A stretch of 64,000 bases of DNA, from positions 2,902,200-2,966,199 of the forward strand of contig NZ_CP091740.1 in NCBI RefSeq assembly GCF_022014595.1, read 5' to 3'. Source of the stretch: Solitalea lacus (GTDB taxonomy: Bacteria; Bacteroidota; Bacteroidia; Sphingobacteriales; Sphingobacteriaceae). The notes under the pieces were generated by a model, which did no database searches, was not told the DNA's origin, and saw only the letters and a program-made list of their open reading frames with translations. A program made the position numbers and the translations under genes. Positions 27,017-36,280 of this stretch are shown here, in pieces. Position 1 is the stretch's first letter, and each line of letters opens with the position of its first letter.

Positions 27017-28297
27017 ATGTATACAGATTTTGATTATAGTCATTTAAGAGTTACTAGGGAGCAACTAGGATTAACTCAAAAAGAGGCCGCTAACGCCTCA
27101 GGAATAAGCCAAAGGGATATTTCGCAGCTCGAATCGGGGCTTAAGAAGTTTTTTCCTTTGGCTTATATTCTTTTTTTGAATCACAATGGTGTAAATTTGA
27201 ATATTCTATTTTCGAATACTTTGAATATTCAAAATTTGATAACAAATCGATTGGGACGTATTCGCTCCATCGACCCTGAAACTATTCAATTTAATTACTC
27301 CGTATTCAAAATAGCCAGAGAAAAGGTTGGATTAACTCAAAAACAAGCCTCTGAACGCTCAGGACTGTCACAACGCGATATATCTCAACTAGAAGCAGGG
27401 TTAAAGAAATTTATTCCCTATCAGTTTATTCAATATCTAATGAATATTAAAGCTGATTTAAACCAGGTTTTCAGCTATTCACCACCAGAGCCTAAAAATG
27501 GTATAAGTACTCCTATTCAACCAAATTTACAGCCTAAAAACCCCGAATTTTCAGTAAAAAACAAAACCCCTGAGAATCGCATATTTGAAACACAACTGAC
27601 CATTGATACGGAATATTCAAAAGACAATGCCTCTGAAATTTCACCTGAATTATCTCTTAAAGTAGACCATATAACTAATCATTCAAACAATGAGTTAAAT
27701 GATCAATTATCGATTGATAAAAATGAACCTGTAAGTGCGGTTCCGGCAAAAGAAGTTATACCGAATCTTCCGCAGCCTAAGATGGTAACAAAGGAAAAAA
27801 TCAAGTTGGAGCCAGGCATCCCTTTGATAAAAAAACTGAATACGAAGAATTACATTGAGCTATGCGCTGATGAAGATTTTCTCAATAACTTACCTTCTAT
27901 AAAACTCCATGATTTGGAAAACGGAATATTCAGAGCATTTGAAGTGAGCGGAAGAGAAATGGAACCTCTGTTTTATGAGGGAGATATTGCTGTCGGCTTT
28001 AAGGTTGATGAATTTGAATCAATGAAAAACAATGGACTGTATATTTTGGTAAATAATAAACGTATCATTTTACGCAGAATCATCAATTGTATTAAAGCTT
28101 CAAATGAACTTATCTTACTTACCGATAATGAAACAATTGCTAATGAAATATTGAAGATAAATGAACTAAAAGAAGTGTGGGAGTTTCAGCTTAAAATAAC
28201 TTCTTCTGTTGATCAGCTGAAGAACAGTTTTAATGAGTTATATTTTCAATTAATGAAGATTCAAAAAGATTTGGAAGTAATAAAAAGTAAGTTATAA
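27017..28297 (+). CDS. Regulator with two HTH_XRE domains and an inactive LexA/S24-like domain
   Basis: 426 residues from the ATG at 27017. Two near-identical XRE-type helix-turn-helix units are seen at about residues 8-60 and 92-145: LGLTQKEAANASGISQRDIS and VGLTQKQASERSGLSQRDIS, each followed by QLE(S/A)GLKKF. A long low-complexity linker leads to a LexA/S24-like domain (about 295-375, FRAFEVSGREMEPLFYEGD). There the catalytic Ser of the usual G-D-S-M is replaced (GREM), and the Lys position reads LRRI. So it cannot self-cleave in the usual way. The last 40 residues look coiled-coil. Palindromes at the start suggest autoregulation. Confidence 0.75.
   Translation: MYTDFDYSHLRVTREQLGLTQKEAANASGISQRDISQLESGLKKFFPLAYILFLNHNGVNLNILFSNTLNIQNLITNRLGRIRSIDPETIQFNYSVFKIAREKVGLTQKQASERSGLSQRDISQLEAGLKKFIPYQFIQYLMNIKADLNQVFSYSPPEPKNGISTPIQPNLQPKNPEFSVKNKTPENRIFETQLTIDTEYSKDNASEISPELSLKVDHITNHSNNELNDQLSIDKNEPVSAVPAKEVIPNLPQPKMVTKEKIKLEPGIPLIKKLNTKNYIELCADEDFLNNLPSIKLHDLENGIFRAFEVSGREMEPLFYEGDIAVGFKVDEFESMKNNGLYILVNNKRIILRRIINCIKASNELILLTDNETIANEILKINELKEVWEFQLKITSSVDQLKNSFNELYFQLMKIQKDLEVIKSKL
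27197..27233 (+). promoter_or_regulatory. Two further TTGAATATTCAA-type sites inside the regulator gene
   Basis: TTGAATATTC at 27197-27206 and the perfect 14-bp palindrome TTTGAATATTCAAA at 27220-27233, 24 bp apart, in the coding region between the two HTH domains. Confidence 0.5.
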
Positions 28298-28382
28298 CGT
28301 ATTGAAGTTTTAATACTGAAAAGCTGATTTGCATTTCCGTATTTACTCTTAAATTTGCCAGTTGCTAAAATTTTGACTGCAT

Positions 28383-29498
28383 TTGAAAAGTTTAATACAA
28401 AAGTTTAAGAAACTACTGAATATCACTCAACTGGATGAGTTTATCATCAAAAAGTTTTTAACCACCTTTTTCTTTGGGTTGGCCATTTTCGTGATTATCA
28501 TCGTAATTTTTGATATTTCTGAAAAACTGGATGATTTCCTGAAAAGTACGGCAACGATGAAAGAAATCGCCATTGACTATTATTGCAATTTCATTTTGTT
28601 TTATGTGAGTATGCTCAGCCCTCTTGTTATTTTCCTGGCTGTTATTTTCTTTACTGCAAAAATGGCTAACAACACTGAAATTGTACCCATTTTGAGCAGT
28701 GGCATAAGTTATATTCGTTTTTTGTACCCTTACTTTGTTGCTGCCACGTTTTTAGCTGTTTTAAGCTTTGTGGCTAATGCTTACATAATACCGCCATCAA
28801 CTCGCAACAAGCTAAACTTTGAACAAAAGTATATTATTAAAAAAACGGAATACAAAGGTCAAAACCGCCACTTTAAAATTGATGAAGGTAATTTTGCCTA
28901 CATACAAAGCTATGATTCAAAGGATAATAGTGGCTATAAATTCACTCTTGAGAAGTTTAAAGGTGATTCGCTTTATTACAAATTGGTTGCCAACCGTATT
29001 GCCTGGGATACAGTAAAGAAAGTATGGAGAATTGAGAATTATTCCATCAGATATACCAATGGGTTGAAGGAACGCATGGAAAGTGGTGAGAAAATGTTCC
29101 TAAAGCTTAGTCTGAATCCTCAAGACCTAGAAAAACAAGATGATGAACGAGGGGCCTTAACCCTACCTCAGTTAAATAAACAAATTAAAGTGGAAAAATT
29201 ACGTGGCACCGGGAATGTCTCTTCTTATGAAATGGACAGATGGCGCATTATTACCACTCCCATTTCCATTTTCATATTGGTTTTAATAGCCGTTACCCTA
29301 TCTTCAAAAAAAGTTCGTGGTGGTGTTGGTTTACCTTTAGGAATCGGGATCGGGTGCTCATTCGCTTATATAGTTTTGATGCAATTTGCAGTCATCTTTT
29401 CAACCAAGGGTGGGTTACCAACATATATCGCTGCCTGGATTCCGCACATTGTATTTGGTTCATTAGCTATTTATCTTTATAAAATTGCTCCTAAGTAA
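28383..29498 (+). CDS. LptF/LptG-family permease (YjgP/YjgQ)
   Basis: 371 residues: three N-terminal helices, a periplasmic beta-jellyroll (about 120-260) and three C-terminal helices, the LptF/G layout for lipopolysaccharide export. The start must be the TTG at 28383, because a stop codon lies 9 bp upstream and the first ATG is past the first helix. The 3' end overlaps the next gene by 14 bp. LptF or LptG cannot be distinguished. Confidence 0.88.
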   Translation: MKSLIQKFKKLLNITQLDEFIIKKFLTTFFFGLAIFVIIIVIFDISEKLDDFLKSTATMKEIAIDYYCNFILFYVSMLSPLVIFLAVIFFTAKMANNTEIVPILSSGISYIRFLYPYFVAATFLAVLSFVANAYIIPPSTRNKLNFEQKYIIKKTEYKGQNRHFKIDEGNFAYIQSYDSKDNSGYKFTLEKFKGDSLYYKLVANRIAWDTVKKVWRIENYSIRYTNGLKERMESGEKMFLKLSLNPQDLEKQDDERGALTLPQLNKQIKVEKLRGTGNVSSYEMDRWRIITTPISIFILVLIAVTLSSKKVRGGVGLPLGIGIGCSFAYIVLMQFAVIFSTKGGLPTYIAAWIPHIVFGSLAIYLYKIAPK

Positions 29499-30393
29499 CA
29501 ATTTATTCAAGCTCCATTTAACTGTAATTGTTTGGGGTTTTACTGCCATTTTGGGCAAACTGATTACAGTTTCGGCACTTTCATTAGTTTGGTACCGTGT
29601 AATTATTGCTGCTATAGCACTTTTTATTTTCTTGAAATTCAAAAAGAGCAGCCTCAGAGTTTCAAAAAGAGATTTATTTCAATTAATCGGCATAGGTTTG
29701 CTTGTTACTCTTCACTGGGTATTCTTCTTTCATTCCATCAAAATATCTACTGTATCAGTTGCTCTGGTCTGTCTTTCTTCACAAACTTTATTTACAGGTA
29801 TTTTAGAACCATTATTTATGAAAACCCGGATATCTAAACTTGATGTCCTTGTAGGAATACTCATTGTAATTGGAATTACCTGTATTTTTCATTTTGAAGG
29901 TCAGTATACTTTGGGTATTATTATTGGTTTAGCCGCTTCTGTGCTGGCTTGTCTTTTCAATATTTTAAATGCAAAAATGGTTAAACGTGAAGATCCTGTT
30001 TTAATCAGCTTTTATGAACTTGCAGGTGGATGGGTGGCGTTAACAATCTTTTTGGCATTAACCGGCCATTTCAACTTCGCTCAGAATTTAGTTTTAACCT
30101 CTTCAGATATATTTTACCTACTTACTTTGGGTATTATTTGTACTGCAGTAGCTTATGTTGTTGGAATTGCCGTAATGAAAGAATTAACAGCCTACACAGT
30201 TGCATTAGTTACCAACCTTGAACCTGTTTACGGAGTAATTTTAGCTTTACTCATTTTTAAAGACAGTGAAAAAATGACTACAGGGTTTTATGTGGGAGCT
30301 CTAATTGTTGTTGCCTCAGTTGCTCTTTATCCTATGCTTAAACGAAAAAGTGAAGCCTACAAAAAGCAACGCTTCGAAGCAAGCTCAAAATAA
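29485..30393 (+). CDS. EamA/DMT-family transporter
   Basis: 302 residues with ten hydrophobic helices in two EamA repeats (WGFTAILGKLITV...; GLAASVLACLFNILNAKMVK...). The second half has VALVTNLEPVYGVILALLIF, a typical end. Substrate unknown; metabolite efflux is usual. No ATG is available near the start: the TTG at 29485 lies inside the end of the permease gene, implying translational coupling. Confidence 0.85.
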   Translation: MLLSNNLFKLHLTVIVWGFTAILGKLITVSALSLVWYRVIIAAIALFIFLKFKKSSLRVSKRDLFQLIGIGLLVTLHWVFFFHSIKISTVSVALVCLSSQTLFTGILEPLFMKTRISKLDVLVGILIVIGITCIFHFEGQYTLGIIIGLAASVLACLFNILNAKMVKREDPVLISFYELAGGWVALTIFLALTGHFNFAQNLVLTSSDIFYLLTLGIICTAVAYVVGIAVMKELTAYTVALVTNLEPVYGVILALLIFKDSEKMTTGFYVGALIVVASVALYPMLKRKSEAYKKQRFEASSK

Positions 30394-30884
30394 CCTGCGC
30401 TCAAAATTATAAATCCCTTTCTTTACCAATGAAGTCTAAGTCTCACAAGTTGATTTAGGTTTCTCTATTTATTTAGGAATACTAATTCTCTAGTCCCCCC
30501 TTTGTTAAAACATTGATTACAAAAAGAGCTTCATTAGCCTAATAAACTTCAAATCTCATTTTAATATTTCCTCCCCGTCTGCAAAATGAAACAAACCAAA
30601 AAGACTCCTTAGATTTTGTTTGTACTATTAAGCCCCCATCTTTCCTTAAAACTCCTCAATCATTAGATCTTATTTATCATCCTAAACTGTAGCAATAATT
30701 CTTAAATAGAAAAGTACATTTCTTACATCAGCATAAATCCATTATTTTAGGGCGACAGAAGTGAATATTTAAGCTTTATTTTTTAACATAAAAATCAATA
30801 AATCAGATAATTCACAATAACATTTAAACTATTAATTAATATAAAATCCATCCAGAATCTAATTATTTTAGCATAACCTTAAAA
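30394..30884. other. Intergenic region, 491 bp
   Basis: AT-rich with scattered stops on all frames. I see no gene, RNA or strong hairpin in it. The last 150 bp probably hold the promoter of the next gene. Confidence 0.4.
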
Positions 30885-33737
30885 ATGAGGCACTTACAAA
30901 AGTTTAAATTATTGTATATCAGTATATTTATATCAGTTATTTTAACAATTAATTCATATTCAATTTTTGCACAAGTATTTAACAATGGTCAAAACCCTCC
31001 CTCTTTAAAATGGCAACAAATTAATACCGAAAATTATCAGGTTATCTTTCCTACCGGATTGGAAAAAGAAGCCGAACGAACAGCCAATGTTTTGGAGCAC
31101 CTGTACAACTACGTTGGGAAATCATTAAAAACTAAAAGCAGAAAAATTTCAATTATCCTGCAAAATCAATCGACTGTTTCAAATGGTTTTGTCACCCTGG
31201 CTCCCCGTCATTCAGAGTTTTATACAACTCCTCCTCAAGATTTAGAACCTAACAATTGGATCAACAGCTTGGCTATTCATGAGCTAAGACATGTGGTTCA
31301 AATTGACAAAACAACTTCTGGAATTAATATTCCCCTAATCGAAGAAATTCAGTTTGCTTTATTTGGAGGGGTTTTTCCAATTTGGTTTATAGAGGGTGAT
31401 GCAGTAGTTACAGAGACTGCTTTAACAAGTTCAGGCAGAGGGCGCTTACCTGATTGGGAAAAAGAATTTAGAGGCAATGTACTTTCGGGTAAAAATTATA
31501 GCTATTCAAAGCATTACTTCGGCTCATTAAAAGATAACATCCCCGATTATTATCACTTAGGATACTATATGGCAGCAAAAATGAGAAGAGATTATAGCGA
31601 TTCTGTTTTCAATTCCATTTTTACGCGTGCCAAGAATAAGTTTTATATACCGTGGCCTTTTTCAAACTCCCTGAAGCATCATACAGGTTTTAATACCAAT
31701 CAGTTTTATTATCAAACAGTAAAAGAACTCGGTAACAAATGGGAAAATCAGCTCAATTCAACTCAAAGTGTTAATTATTCAACTATCAACAAACGAAAAA
31801 ACGACGTCGCAACTGATTATTTTTTACCCAAAGCACTAAATGAAAATGAAATTGTGTGTATAAAAAAAGGTCTGGCCGATGTGAGCACGTTCTTTAAAAT
31901 CGACATAAAAACTGGAAAAGAAACATCCATTTTGACAATGGGTCCTCAATTAAGCCCGCATTTCGACCTTAAACAAAATATTTTGATTTGGGACGAAATA
32001 AGGTTTGATCCGCGATATCAATATAGAAACTACTCCGTTATATGCACTTACAATTTAAAAACAAAAGAGTTTAAGCAGCTGACAAAAAAATCAAAGTACT
32101 TCTCACCCTCGCTTTCAGCCGATGGAAAAACCGTTGTTTGCGTGCAGGTGACAGAAAACAATCAATTCAATTTGGTAATTCTTGACAGGGAAACTGGTAA
32201 TATTATAAAGACAATAGACAACCCGAAAAACTATTTTTTACAGACTCCAGCATTTAACGCTGATGGTAATATGATTGCTTATGCAGTTTCTGATAATCAT
32301 GGTAGAAATTTAGCTGTTTATGATCTTTCCCAATTAAAAGAAACTCTTTTGCTGGATTGGAATTTTAAACAATCCTTAAGGCCCTCCTTTTATCAAAACC
32401 AGCTTTTTTATCATTCTTCCTATACAGGAATTGACAACATTTTTAAACTTGATTTGGCATCTAAAAGTATAAAACAGCTTACATATAGCTCATCAGGAGC
32501 ATATAATGCTACTGTTGACTTGTTGTACAAACGATTATTATTCAACAATTTCAGTTACAGGGGACAAGATATTTCATTAATCCCTTTAGACAAAGGCAAT
32601 ATAATTGAGGTTAAAGAGACACCATCCGCATTTATAAATTATTATCAGCCTATAGTTGCCCGAGAACATGGCAAGTCAGTTTTAGATAGTTTCCCGAACA
32701 ATAGCTATAAAATTTCGACTTATAAAGAAGGCCTACATTTAATTAACTTTCACAGTTTGAGTCCTTATGCTATGAGTGGAGATAACGACAACTATACGGC
32801 TGGAATTAGCCTTAAATCGAACAACTTATTAAATACGATGTCAGTAACGCTTGGTTATACGTATGATAATTCAGTAAAGTCAGGGGAATACAATGCATCC
32901 ATTGCTTATAAAAAATATTATCCAATTTTTAGTTTAAATTACACAAACCGAAAAAGAGTAGCGGTTTTCGATTCGGTTATTAACCAACAAACCTTTTATA
33001 GGCAATTTAATTTCAGAGAAAACAGAGCTGACTTAAGCATTACGGTCCCGCTAAGCTTTTACAAAGCCAATTTTAATTACAGCATTGGTTTAACATCAAA
33101 ACTAAGCTACATTTCAAGATATAATATTGAAAACGGTCCACAAGACTTTATAAAAGAGATAAAGTTTCCGATAGATAATACACTTTATTTTTATCGTACC
33201 TCCAGAAGTAGTGCGAGGGATATTAACCCTAAATGGGGCCAGCAGATAAGCCTAAGATATAATTCATTTCCATTGGATGACAATTTAGATGGTTCAATTT
33301 TCACATTGGAAAGTACATTTCTATTTCCAGGAATAATCAAGCATCACTCCTTTTTGGTTTCCTTTAATTATCAAAACAATACCGGCGTTTTTCGCAACGC
33401 AATTGAAATTCCTCAAGCATCAGGAGCTTCTTATTTTAACCGAACGGCTCCTTTAGAAAATTCGCTTTTATTCAGGTATCGTTTCCCTCTTTTTTACCCT
33501 GATTGGGAATTAGGTCGTTTTGCTTATATCAAACGTTTTAAAGGCGGTTTATTTACTGATTTTGAAAACATTAACAATGCAGGAGAATTAAAATCTTACG
33601 GGCTGGAATTACGGGCGGATTGTAATTTATTACGTTTCTATCTGCCACAATTTGACATCGGGACTAAAATGATTCTTTTTGCAAATAAAAGTATTCAATC
33701 ACCGGCTTTTGAACTTATTTTCAATTTTAGTTTATAA
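30885..33737 (+). CDS. Secreted HExxH peptidase-like protein with beta-propeller and outer-membrane barrel
   Basis: 950 residues. Signal peptide ending near FAQVF (residue 30). A gluzincin-like region carries AIHELRHVVQ (about 131) and a downstream WFIEGDAVVTET (about 166), giving the two zinc His and a candidate third ligand Glu. About residues 300-600 contain TolB/WD40-like repeats (FSPSLSADGKTVV, TPAFNADGNMIAYAV). From about 640 to the end there are alternating aromatic strands ending in FELIFNFSL, a C-terminal Phe-type barrel end. A surface-anchored protease is plausible but unproven. It appears to be a single transcription unit. Confidence 0.72.
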   Translation: MRHLQKFKLLYISIFISVILTINSYSIFAQVFNNGQNPPSLKWQQINTENYQVIFPTGLEKEAERTANVLEHLYNYVGKSLKTKSRKISIILQNQSTVSNGFVTLAPRHSEFYTTPPQDLEPNNWINSLAIHELRHVVQIDKTTSGINIPLIEEIQFALFGGVFPIWFIEGDAVVTETALTSSGRGRLPDWEKEFRGNVLSGKNYSYSKHYFGSLKDNIPDYYHLGYYMAAKMRRDYSDSVFNSIFTRAKNKFYIPWPFSNSLKHHTGFNTNQFYYQTVKELGNKWENQLNSTQSVNYSTINKRKNDVATDYFLPKALNENEIVCIKKGLADVSTFFKIDIKTGKETSILTMGPQLSPHFDLKQNILIWDEIRFDPRYQYRNYSVICTYNLKTKEFKQLTKKSKYFSPSLSADGKTVVCVQVTENNQFNLVILDRETGNIIKTIDNPKNYFLQTPAFNADGNMIAYAVSDNHGRNLAVYDLSQLKETLLLDWNFKQSLRPSFYQNQLFYHSSYTGIDNIFKLDLASKSIKQLTYSSSGAYNATVDLLYKRLLFNNFSYRGQDISLIPLDKGNIIEVKETPSAFINYYQPIVAREHGKSVLDSFPNNSYKISTYKEGLHLINFHSLSPYAMSGDNDNYTAGISLKSNNLLNTMSVTLGYTYDNSVKSGEYNASIAYKKYYPIFSLNYTNRKRVAVFDSVINQQTFYRQFNFRENRADLSITVPLSFYKANFNYSIGLTSKLSYISRYNIENGPQDFIKEIKFPIDNTLYFYRTSRSSARDINPKWGQQISLRYNSFPLDDNLDGSIFTLESTFLFPGIIKHHSFLVSFNYQNNTGVFRNAIEIPQASGASYFNRTAPLENSLLFRYRFPLFYPDWELGRFAYIKRFKGGLFTDFENINNAGELKSYGLELRADCNLLRFYLPQFDIGTKMILFANKSIQSPAFELIFNFSL

Positions 33738-33808
33738 AACTTTGTTTAATCGCATTGTATTACAGTTAAATCTTATAAATTAAGACGTTAAACTGATACA
33801 ACTATATT

Positions 33809-34072
33809 ATGAGCTTAAAAACAATCTTCATTATAGTGGTGACCGCGTTGCTTACCATTGTACTCATGCAAAATACAAGCGATGTTAATGTGAGGATTTT
33901 GCTTTGGGATGTAAGGGTTTCTTTTATTTTATTAATGGCATGCATTGCTATATTATGCTTTTTGATTGGCTATCTGGCTGCATACCGACAAAAAAGAAGC
34001 GTTTCAGGACCAGTTTCTCCTTCAACTCCTGATAGTGGATTAAGTGAGGATGACAAGAACTATATTCAATAA
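33809..34072 (+). CDS. LapA-domain (DUF1049) small membrane protein
   Basis: 87 residues, two hydrophobic helices with the conserved QNTSDVNVRILLWDVRVSF turn between them, as in LapA (YciS). In E. coli LapA works with LapB in control of LPS synthesis. No lapB is adjacent. The C-terminal tail is Ser/Pro-rich and disordered. Confidence 0.85.
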   Translation: MSLKTIFIIVVTALLTIVLMQNTSDVNVRILLWDVRVSFILLMACIAILCFLIGYLAAYRQKRSVSGPVSPSTPDSGLSEDDKNYIQ

Positions 34073-34093
34073 CTTTGAAAGCGATCCATTCAA

Positions 34094-34128
34094 AACAAAG
34101 GCCTTAAACTAAGATTAAGACCTTTGTT
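34094..34128. terminator. Bidirectional terminator between the LapA-like gene and the Rrf2 gene
   Basis: AACAAAGGCCTTAA pairs with TTAAGACCTTTGTT (one mismatch) around a 7-base loop, followed by CTTATT on the plus strand. Confidence 0.8.
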
Positions 34129-34132
34129 CTTA

Positions 34133-34588
34133 TTAATTCATTTTAGCATCTTTAGCTTGATCAGCCAATACTTGCTCACGTCTAATGATATCGGCAATAC
34201 TGGTTTCAAGTAAAATTTTCAAAGTAGCATCTCGAACATCTTTGGCTACATCTCTTATTCCACAAGTAACCTCGTCTTTGCATTCTTCACAACGCTCATA
34301 AAAGTTTAAACTAACACAAGGCAACAACGCAATTGGTCCATCGACAATACGTATAATAGCAGAAAGATTGATCTCCTCAGCTGGTTTAAGCATATAATAA
34401 CCTCCACCTGCACCTTTCTTACTACTTACAAATCCGTTATGCTTCAGTTCCAATAGAATTGCCTCCAGAAACTTCTTCGGAAGTTGCTCATTTTTAGCAA
34501 TGTCGGCAATCAGCATGGGCTGGTTAGTTTCATTTTTAGCCAAAGCCACCAGTGCTTTAATAGCGTATTTAGTCTTTTTGGATAACAA
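34133..34588 (-). CDS. Rrf2-family regulator with four cysteines
   Basis: 151 residues. The N-terminal winged helix (KTKYAIKALVALAKNE, DIAKNEQLPKKFLEAILLEL, GGGYYMLKPAEEI) is typical of Rrf2. A C-x8-C-x2-C-x5-C cluster follows (PCVSLNFYERCEECKDEVTC), able in principle to hold an Fe-S cluster or sense thiols. It closes a run of sulfur-assimilation genes on the same strand, so a CymR- or IscR-like role in that locus is the natural guess. Confidence 0.85.
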   Translation of the reverse strand: MLSKKTKYAIKALVALAKNETNQPMLIADIAKNEQLPKKFLEAILLELKHNGFVSSKKGAGGGYYMLKPAEEINLSAIIRIVDGPIALLPCVSLNFYERCEECKDEVTCGIRDVAKDVRDATLKILLETSIADIIRREQVLADQAKDAKMN

Positions 34589-34723
34589 TTTCTCTAAAGT
34601 TTATAGTAGGTTAAAACTGCAAATTAACCAAATGTAACCCAAAATTGAAAAAAATACAAAACCGATTTATTAAGTAGTTTGAATATGAATAGCCAAAATT
34701 CTAAGTATGACAAACTGATACTC

Positions 34724-36280
34724 CTAAATATACTTGCCAAGCATCATCAAAATAATCCGTAGCGAAACTAATATGACTACAATTCCAACCACCAACATAA
34801 TTGTTTTAACCGGTAATTTACTTGACAAACGAGCGGCAATTGGTGCTGCAATGGAACCTCCTATAATTAAGCCTGCAATAACCTGAAAATGATCCAGTCC
34901 TAAAACTAAAATAAAGGTTACTGAACTTGCAAATGAAACGAAGAATTCAGTTAAGTTTACTGAGCCGATAGTATAACGTGCATTTCGGCCTCCGGCTATT
35001 AATGTTGAAGTAACGATTGGTCCCCATCCTCCACCTCCGACTGAATCCATAAAACCGCCAAACCCCGCAAGCCAGCCAATTTTCTTTAATTTCTTTTTGG
35101 ATTTTTTCTTACTAATCACCTTACGAATGATAATTACTCCCAAAACCAGCGTATACGTGGCTACAATTGGCTTCATTACATAAGCATATTCTTGCAATGA
35201 GGATAAGAGATAAGCTCCTGCAATTGCACCTAAAACCCCAGGAATCACTAATGTTTTAAAAAGCTTACTATTTACATTGCCAAATTTAAGGTGACTTATA
35301 CCTGAAACTCCGGTGGTAAAGATTTCAGAAGCATGAACACTGGCACTTGCCGCCGCGGGTGTAATACCAAATGACATTAAAAATGTTGTCGCACTAACGC
35401 CGTAGGCCATTCCTAACGCACCATCAATCATTTGAGCAATAAAACCACCAATTATAAAGATGAATATTTCGGAAGTGACATGGTTACCTACCCAGTTTCC
35501 TGCTGCCGTAAAATTATCGCTGGTTGCGTATTTGCCAGCAAGAAATCCTAAAATAATCAGGCCTAAGCCCGAAAACACATAGGTAAGAATATTTACAATT
35601 TTACGACGTTTGGGCGTCTCCGGCTGAGTTCTTACTGCTAAGACAGAGGTAATATCATTTAATTGGCGAACCTTGTCAGCAAAATCACCATTTAGTTTTT
35701 TACGAATAACCTCCATGTTATTCAAAACATCATCAATTTCATAAGGGAAAGCATCGTTTAAGATCTCCTTTACCCTTTTTGCCATTGTGGGAGATTTACC
35801 ATTGGTTGAAATAGCCAATTTCAAATTGCCTTTTTGAACAACCGAACTCAGATAAAAATCACAAAACTCTGGCGTATCAGCGGCGTTTACCAAAACATTT
35901 TTTGCATGCCCTAAACGATGTATTTCAGCACTTTTAATCTTGTCATTTACAGCTACAATGACCAAGTCTTTACCTTCCAGGTCTTCTTCCTCAAATTCCT
36001 TTTGTTTGAACGGAATTTCATATTCCTCCAAAAATTCTTTTACTTCTGCAATAAAATCTTTGGCAATTACTTCAACTTTGGCATCAGGGCTGTTACTGAT
36101 TACCGCACGTAGCTTTTCAAGGGCAACATTACCCCCTCCAACAATCAGTGTATTGAGGCTTTCCAGTTTTAAAAACACCGGAAATAGATTATTCCGGGGA
36201 CGATCATGTCCTATATAGGAATGATGAGGAACAACTTCGGCTGTTTCTGAAGATTCCTTTTTAACTTCTGCTACTTCCAT
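34724..36280 (-). CDS. Fusion of Met8-like siroheme synthase domain and TSUP transporter
   Basis: 518 residues. Residues about 30-215 are a Met8/CysG-N type precorrin-2 dehydrogenase: FPVFLKLESLNTLIVGGGNV (NAD-binding Gly motif), VNAADTPEFCDFYLSSVVQK, and LAISTNGKSPTMAKRVKEIL. Residues about 230-518 are a TauE/SafE (TSUP) membrane protein with eight or so helices (GGFIAQMIDGALGMAYGVS, GGFMDSVGGGGWGPIVTSTL). The first half would oxidise precorrin-2 and insert iron for siroheme. The second would move sulfite, sulfate or a sulfonate. The 3' neighbour is the Rrf2 gene; the 5' end overlaps cobA by 10 bp. Confidence 0.88.
   Translation of the reverse strand: MEVAEVKKESSETAEVVPHHSYIGHDRPRNNLFPVFLKLESLNTLIVGGGNVALEKLRAVISNSPDAKVEVIAKDFIAEVKEFLEEYEIPFKQKEFEEEDLEGKDLVIVAVNDKIKSAEIHRLGHAKNVLVNAADTPEFCDFYLSSVVQKGNLKLAISTNGKSPTMAKRVKEILNDAFPYEIDDVLNNMEVIRKKLNGDFADKVRQLNDITSVLAVRTQPETPKRRKIVNILTYVFSGLGLIILGFLAGKYATSDNFTAAGNWVGNHVTSEIFIFIIGGFIAQMIDGALGMAYGVSATTFLMSFGITPAAASASVHASEIFTTGVSGISHLKFGNVNSKLFKTLVIPGVLGAIAGAYLLSSLQEYAYVMKPIVATYTLVLGVIIIRKVISKKKSKKKLKKIGWLAGFGGFMDSVGGGGWGPIVTSTLIAGGRNARYTIGSVNLTEFFVSFASSVTFILVLGLDHFQVIAGLIIGGSIAAPIAARLSSKLPVKTIMLVVGIVVILVSLRIILMMLGKYI

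Noticed and set aside
29532-30221. Plus-strand frames within the EamA transporter gene
   Set aside because: Other-frame shadows of a clear ten-helix transporter; Phe/Tyr/Cys-rich as expected from frame-shifted membrane genes.
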